Positions 34,124 through 45,068 of a stretch of 64,000 nucleotides of DNA are shown one piece after another. Every line of letters starts with the position of its first letter. Within the stretch, counting starts at the first letter, position 1. A model generated the notes under the pieces. The model ran no database searches. It was not told the DNA's origin and saw only the letters and a program-made list of their open reading frames with translations. This stretch comes from Jacaranda mimosifolia (taxonomy: Eukaryota; Streptophyta; Magnoliopsida; Lamiales; Bignoniaceae), in assembly GCA_018894105.1 (NCBI GenBank), contig CM032128.1:13807001-13871000 (forward strand), in the 5' to 3' direction. The translations under genes and the position numbers were made by a program.

Positions 34124-35649
34124 ATTATTAATAAGTTTCATATTTAAAAACTAGAAAAACAATTTAAATATAATTTTAAACAAAAAAAAGTTAGTAAAGC
34201 AATACGTTGAATAAAGCAAGACATAAAGAAGATCAAAAGAAAGAAAAATAGAAAATAAAAAGAAAATGAGCTTCTTCATCTTCTTCATTTTGCCTTTTGA
34301 GCTTCTTTCCCTCTTTCCTTCCCTCGTCACTTTCAAGCAGCAACCCAGCCTAACCGCACCACCCACTAACACCACCAAAAAGATATGAAAAACTTTACAC
34401 ACCAATAATTAACAATGACCCCCCACCGTCGAGGCCATCCCTCATTCAACCAAGGCAATGCCCACAACTACTGCACCATAAGTAAAGAAGTGAGGCTACT
34501 TTCATGGTTTCTATTATTGTGAAGTGTGAACCAAGTTGTTCCGCACCATTTAGGCATCGATAATTGGAAAAATCGGATGTAGTGGTGTTTCGACTGATTA
34601 ATCAAAATGTGGTGTTCGGTCCAAAAGCATAGCCATTTAGGATCGCCGTGTAGAAACCCCAAGCTCTATTTCTGAAATAACGTCTCGGACAATTTTGTGA
34701 GGTTCCGATGAAACATGATGCCATTGATGATATCCTTTGGATGTTTACAGATCAACCCACTAGCTACAAGGTTCTTGCTCTACATAATTCCACATCAAAT
34801 AAATGGCCAAAAATGAGACAAGGGATAGTGGGACTCCGTAGACGCATTCTTTATTTAGCTTATCAAATAAGAACTGTCTAATCTCTTTTTCTTCGCTCTC
34901 ACTTTCTTTATAAAGTTGATATAATTGGGAATTTGCTCAAGAGCATCTATAAAGAGATATTCTTGTGAATTTTTTAAACTATCTCCAAATATTTTATCAT
35001 ATTGAACATCAAGCTTTGATTTATGCAAGTGTTGGGAAAATGGTCTAGTTGAATAGCAGGAGAATCAAGTGAAATAGAGTTAGGTAAATAAATTTGCCTT
35101 TTCTCGGAGTGGCTCGATCCCTCCTCATCGTTTTACATTTTCTCTTTCTTCTTATACTTGTGTTATACTCATCCTCCTTCGTGCCTATTTCTTTTCTCCA
35201 TTCAATGCTCTGTTGTCTCCCTTTCCATTTCTCATTATAACGACTAGGGTTTATCTCCGTGTTAGTTGGGTATTTTTTTTCTGTTGGGCGCTAAAAGTAT
35301 GAAAATTTTCCTAACTTGAAACTCCAAATTCTTTTTGAACCATAAATATTTTTTAATGAGTTTCAAGATTGTCTATTATAGCCTCATTTTTGCTACACTT
35401 TGCTTTTGTCTCATGAATTACTATAAGCAAATCCTTCACTCATGACTTATTTTTTCTCTGTTGGCCTTGATATCTCAATGTCACTTGCAATATATTTTAA
35501 TTATCCTTGTATAAGAATTTTTCATGATTTCTTAGACTTGAATGATAATGAGTTAGAAGTCGAAGAGGCCTATAGTTGATGTTCCTAGTACTGGCTAATT
35601 GAATTTTCTCAAACATAAGATCATCTCTCCAACTCATTGCATCGATAGT
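34124..35649. other. right flank of the copia element; possible LTR-derived DNA
   Basis: No gene is seen. The pyrimidine-rich to CAC-rich succession at 34260-34460 and the following GC-richer block resemble the interior of the solo LTR at 20180-20560 (CTTCTTC run, then CACC/AACC run). It may be an old gypsy LTR fragment. The remainder to 35649 is featureless. Confidence 0.3.
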
Positions 35650-36856
35650 CACTACAAAAAATTAAGCATCAATTACGGTCAATCCATTGTTGATGTTAAA
35701 AAATCATAGCTTTAGCTAAGAAATTGTCTTAGTCAAGTTCGAAGCTCATGCTTATGTAACTAATCATTGCTACCATCAATCCATAGCTAACGGTCATTCT
35801 TTTGTATAAATATATTAATTTTTATATGAATAATGCATAGTTTATATGTTATGCTTCGAACGTATAATGCTGCAGTTGATAATTCACACTACAAGAAAAT
35901 TTATGTATAGTGGTACTAACTTAGTGACATTTTGTGATATTATTACATAAAAAAATAATATAGTGATAGTTGCAAAAGAATGCTACTATAATTTAATATT
36001 CAGTGATATTTGATTATTAAATGACAAATAAAATAGTGACATTTGGTTGAAAATATCGTGATAAATGTATTTCAAAGACATTTAATTATCGCCACTAATT
36101 TTTCTTAGAAAAATGGTACTAACATGTACTTATAGTGTCATTTGGAAAAAAAATGTCATAAAGTATTTGATGGAAGTTAAAGTATTTGTAATCAAATGTC
36201 AACAAAAATATAATTTGATGGCAGCTAATTAGTGCCACTAATTTTTCTTGAAAAATGCCACTCATATTTATTTATGGTCTCATCTAGGAAAAATGCCATT
36301 GACATTCTTTATTTTAATGACACACAAGAGTAATATGGTGATAATTGTAGAAAAACGTCACTATAATACAATATTTAGTGGCGTTTGATTAATAAATGAC
36401 AAATAAAAATAGTGACATCTAATTGAAAATATCAACATAAATATATTTGCAAGGCGTTAGTAGTGATATTGATTATTTGCTAAAAATGCCTTTAATATTT
36501 ATTTATGGTGTCATTTATAAAAGATTCCGCAAATTATTTAGTAGCACCAATTTAACATAAGTTTATAGTATAGTGACACCCAAAAAAACCATAACAATAG
36601 TAATTAAAAAAATACCACTATAATACAAACTTAATGGTAATTGATTAATAAATTTTAAATAAATATAATTTCTTAAAAAACTAACATAACTATATTTTAA
36701 AGGAATATAACTAGTATCAATCTTTTTATTTTAAAAAGAAGACCTCACATATTTTAATTATGGCTTGACATGAAATAAATAGTTCAAAATTAGATAAAGT
36801 ATAGGTGTATTAATAATTGTAAAATTTGTAATCTTGTCATAATGTATTGATTAAAT

Positions 36857-38996
36857 TAACTACTTGAGAAAAATTGTATTTTTAGTCCCACACGATTGAG
36901 GGGTATGCAACTTTAGTCCCAAGCTATTGAGAAATTTAAAAACATTCCAAAATCTCAAAAGTGTTGCAAAATTAGTCCCAAAATTGAATTTCCATCAATA
37001 ATTTAATGGATGCCATTTGGTAATAGAATTGGTGGCAAAATTACCACATGAATGGCACATGAGGCGAGGTGAACATTCCTCACCCATAGCTGAAACATTA
37101 AAAGCCCCAATTTTTTCCTAATTAAACAAATCCTAATTTCTTCTTCCTCAACAATTAACTATATTTTTTCTCCAAAAAATTGTTTGAGCTGGGATGTGTA
37201 AGTTGTTTCTATGGAAATTTAGCTAAAGATCGAACAAGTTGGATGAAAGAAAACCCTAGAAGGAATTTTCTTTCATGTGTGAATAGAGATGGAGGATGGC
37301 CCAGTGTGTGCAAGATCAAGAGCCATTATTCACTGGCTCTTTGCGCATGCTGAATGTACTGGAGAAAGAAAATTCAAGGCTTGAGAGAAGGAACAAAGTT
37401 TTCAAGCTATTTATCTTCTTCTTGTTAATTGTAATGCTGTTGATTTGAATTTGTTAGCAGGGAAGGAAAATGAAGTAGGATCATTTATGGCGTTATGTTG
37501 TAAATAGAAGGTATTTGTTATTGTTTTGCTAAGGTGGAGGTTGTTCTCCTATTTTCAATTTTGCTAAGGAGGAAAATGCTTCTTATTGTATGTGTGTGTG
37601 TGTATATATATATTTATTTTATCTTGATTGAAGCTTGTAGGTATAAGAATGTCAGTTGTAAACATAGCTCCTGATTTTGAATTGTAATGAAATTGTGTTA
37701 TTAATTAAAAAGGGAAGTATGTTGTGTATTTTGTGTATAATACTTTTTTTTTAAAGAAAGCCATATAAGGTGGGGGATTAGACGTGGATCCCCAACATGT
37801 TTATGTCCACGGAAATGGTTGCAAGGTCTATACAAAATGACGCATGATTTGAAATTTGAAGCCAAAAGAGAAATAGCTAACCAAAAAAGAAAAATGTAAA
37901 TGCAAAATGACTATGGTTTTAAGGACTTGTAATTTTGCTCAGATTTGAGTTATTTTGCACTTGAATTCAGTACCATGTTGGCCGTTTTCAGCAGCAAAAA
38001 GGCTCCACTTAATATCAAATTATTTGCAACAATAGCAGCAACTTAATCAACAACCATTACAGTAGCATCATATTTTCCCAAAACAAAATTAGCAAATTTT
38101 TGTAGTTTCTTGAGCTTTCAATTCTATACCAACAAATTGTTTTATGCCTTCATACATAGCAGCAATATAATTATGATGGCATAGCATCCTTATGCATGAC
38201 AACAGCAACCACCTTGCACAGCCTTCAGTTACATCTATTTTTATGCACAGAAGCAAGTATGCATTACTCCAGGAAATTTAATCAGCAAATTCCAGCAACC
38301 ATCATATCATGCATGTGTTGTTATTTTCACTCTAGACTTCATGTATTAATTTGTGTATAATACTTATTATTTAGTTGCTTGAAATTTGAACCACCAAGTA
38401 TATCCTCTAATTCGATCAAGCATCAAGCATCATTGTGCAGCAACAAATCTGAAATGTTCCAAAATTCATAACCTACACCATGCCAAAAATGCATGACCCC
38501 TCCATACCAAAAGCTTAAAACTTCAATTCTTTAAGTTAAAAATAATTGTAGTAAAAAAAAACTTAATGTACGCTAGGTAGGCTGATCAATCATAGAGACA
38601 TCTTTAGTCTTCAAGCAAATCGCGATCAAGTATCTTTTTTGGAAGATTTGTTAAAAATCAATAGCATATGGCTCTAATTTGAGAGAATTTTGGGCTGGGG
38701 GAAAATGATTTTAGGATTTTACATTGATGGAGAATTCTAAATTTAGGTTGAGGATTTTTTACCACTGCTCACATGCCATTCATGTGGTTATTCTACCACT
38801 GGATTCTGTTACCAAACGTCCCACATGCATCATGCGCTCTTTCTCTGTTAAATTGTTGACAAAATTTCATTTTTAGGACTAACTTTGTAACGTTTTTGAG
38901 ATTTTGGGATGTTTTTAAATTTTTCAATAGCGTGGGGCTAAATTTGCACACCCCCCTATTGTGTGGGACTAATAATGCAAGTTTGCCTAACTACTT
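36857..38996. mobile_element. MULE with long inverted repeats
   Basis: Inverted repeats of about 200 bp start GAGAAAAATTGTATTTTTAG at 36866 and end with the complement of GGCAAACTTGCATTATTAGT at 38987. The shared core TTAGTCCCACAC recurs several times in each arm. The 9-bp direct repeat TAACTACTT at 36857-36865 and 38988-38996 is exact and diagnostic for Mutator-like elements. The interior (37080-38760) has no transposase. Confidence 0.9.
37170..37390 (+). pseudogene. possible GRF-type zinc-finger relic inside the MULE
   Basis: Reading through frame changes, the segment gives a TSWMKENPRRNFLSCVNRD-like stretch. It resembles the NPGRRFxxC core of plant GRF zinc-finger proteins often carried by transposons. 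The usual Cys before it and the FFxW after it are not clearly preserved. It may be a captured gene fragment or chance. Confidence 0.3.
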
Positions 38997-39254
38997 GATA
39001 TACTTTTAATGTACCAACTAAATTAATTATGTTTTTAAATAAGCATAAAAAAATATAAGTTTCTGCTCATTTTTCTCTCTCCTATACATTATGTTTTTTC
39101 TTAATACTTTCTATCTCTAAATTTAATTTCTCACACATTTTCAAATGTGTTATTTAATATAATATGTTTGAGCTTATATTAAATAATTCAAAAAATAGAG
39201 TTTTAAAGTATAAAACTAACTTAATATTTTCGACTATATATATTGAACATTTGA

Positions 39255-39312
39255 TAGGTAGCTTGATGGTAAACTCATATATTTACAAATATATTGTTTC
39301 ATGTTCGAGTCC
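39255..39312 (+). other. tRNA-like A and B box pair (SINE-like relic)
   Basis: TAGCTTGATGG at 39259 resembles an RNA polymerase III A box and TGTTCGAGTCC at 39302 a B box. Their spacing of about 33 bp is tRNA-like. The arms do not fold into a tRNA, so this is at best a SINE head or a pol III promoter relic. Confidence 0.4.
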
Positions 39313-39538
39313 TATATTGAACATTTGGGGTATGTTGGAGTCTCAATATGGAATATTGGATGTAGATTAGCATGTCATTCAAAATAATCTTTTGTGGCAT
39401 TTAATTTAGCATGTTAGTCAATTAATTTCTTATGGCATGTTAATATGTCATCTAAAGGAATTTTGTGGCATTTTAATATCATTATATGTATTTTCTGTGC
39501 CAAGTTGGCATGTTATTTAAAATTATTTTTGTAACATT

Positions 39539-39660
39539 TTAGCACACGTTTGGTTTCATTTTCAAAGGTCATTTTCACATTTTTTACTATTCCAAAAATG
39601 AAATACATCACTTTTTGCCTATTTTCACCAGACATCATTTTCATTTTCATTTTCAAAACG

Positions 39661-39707
<47 letters not shown>

Positions 39708-39877
39708 TTTCTATCTCTCTCACCTACAACCTGCTGAACCCAACATAATCATTACTTTTCCCACTATTCATCCAAATACAAATTCATTTTCAACTTATTT
39801 CCACTAACTACCTTCCAACATTTTGAAAATGATGGAAATAAAAAGTGAAAATGAAAATAAAACCAAACGGGCTGTTA
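39539..39877. mobile_element. Tourist-like MITE (PIF/Harbinger type) with (CT)n
   Basis: Ends GCACACGTTTGGTTTCATTT at 39542 and the complement of CAGCCCGTTTGGTTTTATTT ending at 39874, flanked by TTA on both sides. Length is 333 bp. The interior contains a (TC)n tract at 39664-39703. The GTTTGGTTT end and TTA target are typical of this class. Confidence 0.85.
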
Positions 39878-40479
39878 ATATGTCATTTATAGTACTTTTT
39901 ATAGTCTATTATCTTGTCATTTAAAGGAATTTTTGTGGTGTTTTAACATGTTTCTACATGCATTTTTAGTGGCATATTAACAAGTCATTTAAAATTATCT
40001 TTAGTGGCACTTTGACATGTTATTCAATGCATTTTTGGTGATATTTTCATGTACCATCTAATACATTTTTTGTTGCATTTTATTAATATCATAGTCGAGG
40101 TAAATTAATGATATTTATATATTTAACTACAATGATACAAGTGGCACTCTTAAAAAGTACCATTAAATATAAAATTGTCACTATAACACTACTTAAGCAA
40201 CACTTTTTAATGCCACTAAATGCAACTTTTCTTGTAGTGTCATAATTTTTGTTGATTATAATTTAAAAAAATTACATTTGCTATGAAATTTTGTAGCTAT
40301 AATTTGTAACTATAGCTACGAAATTAATTTTATAGCAATTTTTCATAGCAGATGCTTAGTTTTTTGGTAGTAAATAACATATTCTAAAGAGCTTGGCATA
40401 TTTTGAGTGTTTAACATGGCCAATTGGTTAGTTAAGGACTATTTGGTTATAAAAGCTATATGTTGATCAACTTATTTCA

Positions 40480-41330
40480 TTCCCCCAGCTTTTTCACTAT
40501 GTTAGACTCGTTAGGTGATTGATAAATATTTGCAACTATATCTTCGAGCAAATTTATAGGCTTCTCGCACTATTTTCGCCATAAGTGTACCACTTATAAT
40601 GGCATCAACCATATTCTTTATTTTTCCATTAAGCCATTATAAGACAATTGGATTTGAACTATTTTGGAATAGCCAATTGTACCAACCTTCATAGTAAACC
40701 CTTCAATCTTTCCCAAGATTCATGAAGTGACTTGAAATAAAGTTGGTAGAGTTATTTCGCTTTTCTATAAGATGGTTTGTGAAGGAGGGAAAAGTTTGCT
40801 AAGGGATTTCTACCTCATGTCCTCCCAAGTATTGATGGAGCCTAACTAAAGATATCGATGCCATGCTCCCCTTATCTCAAAATGAATATAGGAGAACCCC
40901 AATTGAATCACATTACCCATTCATTTTAACCACATCATCGATCCCTAAGAACATAGCAAGGTGAACATTACGATCTTCTATTGGCAGACTCCCAAATTGG
41001 GCTTGCTACTATTCCTCATACTAAAACAAAGAGGAACAAGTCAAAATCCTAATGGAAATAAAAACTAAAAGTTATTTTTATATAATGAACATTTTAGTAC
41101 ACAATACTCATCTCTAAGCCAATAAGGGATATTTTCATGCTACTAATAGTGGATTTAAGTCAAAAGCTATTTTTACCCTCAAGCTTCCTTTTGATGTATT
41201 AGCCTAAGTGTTTTCCAAAAACCGCCATTGTGTTCTTAATGATTTCATCCAAATGGGTTTTGTAGAGCTCTTCTTTGGTAGAACATGAATGGAAGACAAT
41301 CTTTCTATTTCTTCAAGAAGTAATTTCTCA
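40480..41330 (-). pseudogene. Athila-like Ty3/gypsy gag remnant
   Basis: Read on the minus strand, short pieces in alternating frames match plant gypsy gag. From right to left: LFQVTS near 40730, an IQLSYNGLMEK segment near 40640, a DAIISGTLMAKIVREAY segment near 40590, and LLEDIVANIYQSPNES near 40530. This is the LFYNGL...A.G..M.KT..EA..L.E.MA.N.YQWP.ER pattern of Athila-type gag. The portion right of 41000 is less certain. Multiple stops and shifts. Confidence 0.65.
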
Positions 41331-41990
41331 GACACTCAGTATAGGAACTCAAATGTATCTTATCTAATTAGTCCACATATCCAAACCTACAAAAGATATG
41401 TTTGTAATGCGAAATATAAACACAACTCTTGAATATGTAAAGAATAGACAAGGAGAGAAATGATGAACACAGAGTTTTGTTAGCAATGAAAGCAACCAAA
41501 ATACTTATTCGTGAAAATGAAGCACAAAATGAGAGTAAGAGAGTTAGAGTGGCTAATCCATTCTTATGTATCATATATATACGGAGGATGCTTTGTAGTG
41601 TGTCAAGTGTGAGATATATTATATGAGTGTGCACCTAATAAATATCCCAACTAAAATCCAATCAAATATGCGTAATGAGCATGTTATATAGATGATACTG
41701 CTAAAAATTGATATAAGGGCAATTTAGTAAATTAAATAAAATGACATTAAACCTAAAAATTAATTATTAAGTGAAAGGGTTCACAAAGCCCAAAATACAA
41801 GTCAAACCCATAAAGAGGGGCAAAAAAACCCAAATAGACATAAGCTCATCAAGATGAAAAATTATAAATATTGAGTTCTAAGGACAATTTGGGTATAAGA
41901 AATCATTTGCAAAAAAAGCTTAGAGTTGGAGAACATTTGAGAAGAAAAAGATCACTCTGTTCATGTTCCAGAGGAAAATGAATGGACACA
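41331..41990. other. AT-rich stretch, possibly LTR-derived leader
   Basis: No gene. The block 41850-41960 with ATTATAAATATTGAG followed by a leader-like purine-rich stretch resembles the end of an LTR running into the gag region that follows. I found no matching second LTR. Confidence 0.3.
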
Positions 41991-43080
41991 CTGTTGCCTT
42001 TCAAAAAGGACTTTGCTCCATTTCTAAGCAGCATTATTATGGTGCTATCTGTGGGAAAACTCAAAACAAGAAGAAGGAACGCTAAGAATACAAGCGAGAT
42101 ATGGAGTTCATTACTTCAACACCCAGGAGCACCAATATTTGGTGATGTGGAGAGCTGCTTACTAGAAGTATCATCATATTTAGTACTGGAGCCATACCCT
42201 GGCATGTCCATTCCCCAGAAGGAAGCGCCTACAAATTAGACACCACTTTTCAGAGGCCTTATGTCACTGGTAACTCCTAAAGTATTGACAATTTTGCTAG
42301 TGAGTGCCATTACACGAGTCCTAACTAACTCAACTACTTAGAATGTGGATGAGTTACTACAACCCTACTTTTGGGACTGGGGGCTTCGTTCTCCCTAAAG
42401 CAGGCCCCTAAAGGACCAATATTGAGCGCAGCCTCCCTTCCCCACATCCATCTCTACATAAGAACTTCCAGTCCACCTTTCAGGAAACTATTTCAAGTCA
42501 CCACCTATTATTGTTGGATGGTAGACTCATGCACCAATATTTCAAACCTCGGATATATCAAGAGCATGTTCCTACCCACAACAACTTTGGAGATGGAGAA
42601 ATATGGATCATCTAATGGAGTGGTTAATCACAACAAGGTCGCCAAAGCACATAGGCACAGCCGATTTCGATCGTTCACCACTTATAACCCTCTTACCATT
42701 TCAGGAGAACGATTCTGCACGAAGCTCTAGTGCATGGCTTTATCATGCATCCTCATCAGAAGATAACAAAGGACACGAAGAAGCAGAAACAGATAAATGG
42801 TGCTATTTCTACCAATGTTGTGGATAGGCCACTAAGTGGAATAGACACTTAAAGGACGAGATCGAGAGGCTAATCCAATTAAGACGCCTTAGAGAGTACT
42901 CAATGTAGGAGCCAAGTAGTCTTAGAGACACTTCAGAAGTCGGGAAGAACATATCTTATTGTCTACAATTTGATGAGCGCTCAAAACTTATCAATCTTCA
43001 ATATGCGCACAATGAAAAATAGCTTCCCTCCGTTAGAGCACCCTCGATGCTCCTAGCACCCAGGAGAATCCATCAAGATA
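41991..43080 (+). pseudogene. Ty3/gypsy gag remnant, first zinc-motif copy
   Basis: Several short frames cover this stretch. The clear part is at 42795-42900. KWCYFYQCCG, a stop, KWNRHLKDEIERLIQLRRLREY matches the gypsy gag pattern of a CCHC/CHHC knuckle followed by LKDEIE.LIRRG.L.EY. The His and final Cys positions of the knuckle are not preserved. The upstream ORF at 41982-42239 has no identified domain. Reading is broken at least five times. Confidence 0.6.
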
Positions 43081-43389
43081 GGTGATGCCAACATCAAGAG
43101 GGCAACCATTCAAGAGTAAACATATACATGAGCCCAGGTCATTTACCCTACTTTAGGTACATTCGGAGGTCAACACCCAGTGACAGGCGATGTTCTAAAG
43201 AACATGAGATATCTTGCGCCACAAGGACACACAGATGGCAATCTCCATATGTTTTCAAAGAAACCCCAAATGTGAAAAAACAAGAAAAGAAAGAATCAGA
43301 AAGTGGCGATTCATCAAAATTGGCATACATAAGGCGTTAAATTTAGAAGCCAACTCAGAATAGAAAAAAGTCATGAGCACGTAGTGAGC

Positions 43390-43790
43390 TGGACAGGCAG
43401 TGCTCCAACACACACCCTTTACAGCCAAAAGAGTGGAGATACTTCAAGCTACATACTCCAAAGTTTGATCAAATACCCCTCAATAGATGCCAGAAGTCCA
43501 AGGAAGTGTGGGTCTTCAAGATATTGTAACTTCATAATTTTAGTAGATATACCACAGAATAATAGTGGAACTTGAGAGATAAGATTGAAGCATTGATCTA
43601 ATGAAGATATCTCGGTGGATATGTTTATGGGCAGAGAAACTCTTTTAGAGAATAGCCTCGCAATGAAGAAAGGAAGAATTCCGAGAGTCCACCTAAAAGC
43701 ACTCACTGCTCTTGTTGCAGACATGAAGATCATTTTCATGAAAAAGTAACTTAGAAAACAACATCCAGAGTTCAGGCCCGAGTACCATCA
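43390..43790 (+). pseudogene. Ty3/gypsy gag remnant, second zinc-motif copy
   Basis: The segment HTPFTAKRVEILQATYS (about 43410-43460) corresponds to the YTPL..SR..IL region before the gag knuckle. It is followed near 43515-43640 by RYCNFH, YTTE, two stops, WNLRDKIEALI and RYLGGYV. This is a second copy of the same gag region as at 42795, so the area holds a duplication or two independent insertions. It is cut on the right by the hAT element after about 43860. Confidence 0.6.
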
Positions 43791-43861
43791 TTCTGGAGAA
43801 TACCTACCTTCCTGCTAATTGGATTGACCAAGCAACCACACCTGCAAGCACTTCTCGCTTC

Positions 43862-45068
43862 CTTTGAGATAGGGATGGCAATTTCCAACACGACACGATA
43901 ACTCAACACGAGTTCGACACAAAAAAATTGAATTTGGGTTGGCCCATTTCGGGGCCGGGTTCAATAAGGTCGACAAGAATAAAAACTCAAAGAAAATGGG
44001 TTGGGTTGGGTTGAATTTTGGGTTGCACGAACAACCCGAAATTTGATTGTGGGTCACACGACAACCCAAATGCACCTGAACCAATTCAACCCAATCTGAA
44101 TTAAACAAATAAAATTTAAATTTTGGGAGAGTAATAATATGAAATAACAAAATAAAGCTTGAAAATTTGAACTCTAGTAATATCAAAATTACTATTTTGG
44201 CATTTTTCGGTCTTATTTATTTCCCAACCATATAGGATGAATTATTATAATTTTAAATTACTTGTAATGGTTATTTTTGTATCCAAATGGACATGAAAAT
44301 TGTACCACAAATAGTTGATTTAATTACTAAATTATCCTAGAAGTTTTTCTTAGGTTTTATGCAATACAAGATTTTGTATATATAAGTAAACTAGAATTCT
44401 TTCTGTTGAGAGGTTATAAAAAATTCAAAAGACTTAAGCAAGTTTTTATAATAAATTATGTGTGTAATTAAAATATTTATTTACTTATTTGCTTGATGAT
44501 ATATTTTTATTGATCTATGTATTACTTAATTGAATCAATATAAAGTTAAAAAATAATGGCATTAATTTTAAAAAGTTAAAAGAGACAATTTAATCGACAC
44601 GAAAGATCCAAAATTAAAGCGAATTGGTGAGTAAAACTTGAAAAAGTATGATATTTTTAAAAATAAGACACTTTGTGATTTCAATTTTTATAATGTCAAT
44701 AGATACTAGAAAATGAAAGGAACAAAAGTTCTAAAAATCAATATATTATGTGGTTCAATTAAAATTATTTGAGTGCATTTGTGAAGTTATAATGAGAACT
44801 CCTTACTCCTATTAATTAAAAATAGATAAAATTAAAAAATAAAAATACCAAAAAAAAATTAAAAATTAAAATAAATATTCAAAATAGTTATTCTAAAAAT
44901 CAGGTCGATCCGAACCTGACCTTATACGAATTAGGTTGGGTTAGGGTTGAGCACTTTTAGGTTGTCATCATTTTGAATAGGGTTCGGATTGAAAAAATTA
45001 ATATTATACCCCTACTTTAACCCAACCTGTACCTCTGACCCACCCAAATTGCCACCCCCACTTTGAGA
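43862..45068. mobile_element. hAT-type non-autonomous element
   Basis: Ends TAGGGATGGCAATTT at 43870 and the complement of TGGGGGTGGCAATTT ending at 45060. The 8-bp target duplication CTTTGAGA at 43862-43869 and 45061-45068 is exact. The interior (1191 bp) has (GGGTT)n-like blocks near both ends and no transposase. Confidence 0.9.

Larger units (their letters stand above)
35884..40242. mobile_element. non-autonomous CACTA element
   Basis: Termini CACTACAAGAAAA at 35887 and its complement TTTTCTTGTAGTG ending at 40239, with the 3-bp duplication TCA at 35884-35886 and 40240-40242. Subterminal regions carry many copies of AGTGACATTT / AAATGTCACT-like motifs, the usual transposase-binding pattern. 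There is no transposase gene. Of its 4353 bp, 2122 are a MULE and 333 a Tourist-like MITE. Confidence 0.9.
35650..40372. mobile_element. small CACTA-like element split by a larger CACTA
   Basis: Outer ends: CACTACAAAAAATTAAGCATC at 35650 and the complement of TACTACCAAAAAACTAAGCA ending at 40372. The two outer pieces (35650-35883 and 40243-40372) total about 365 bp and are non-coding. Flanking triplets are AGT and AAT, so the 3-bp duplication is imperfect. Confidence 0.7.

Noticed and set aside
39241..39330. A tRNA gene
   Set aside because: A and B box-like motifs are present, but neither acceptor nor T stem can be paired, so only a tRNA-like relic is reported.
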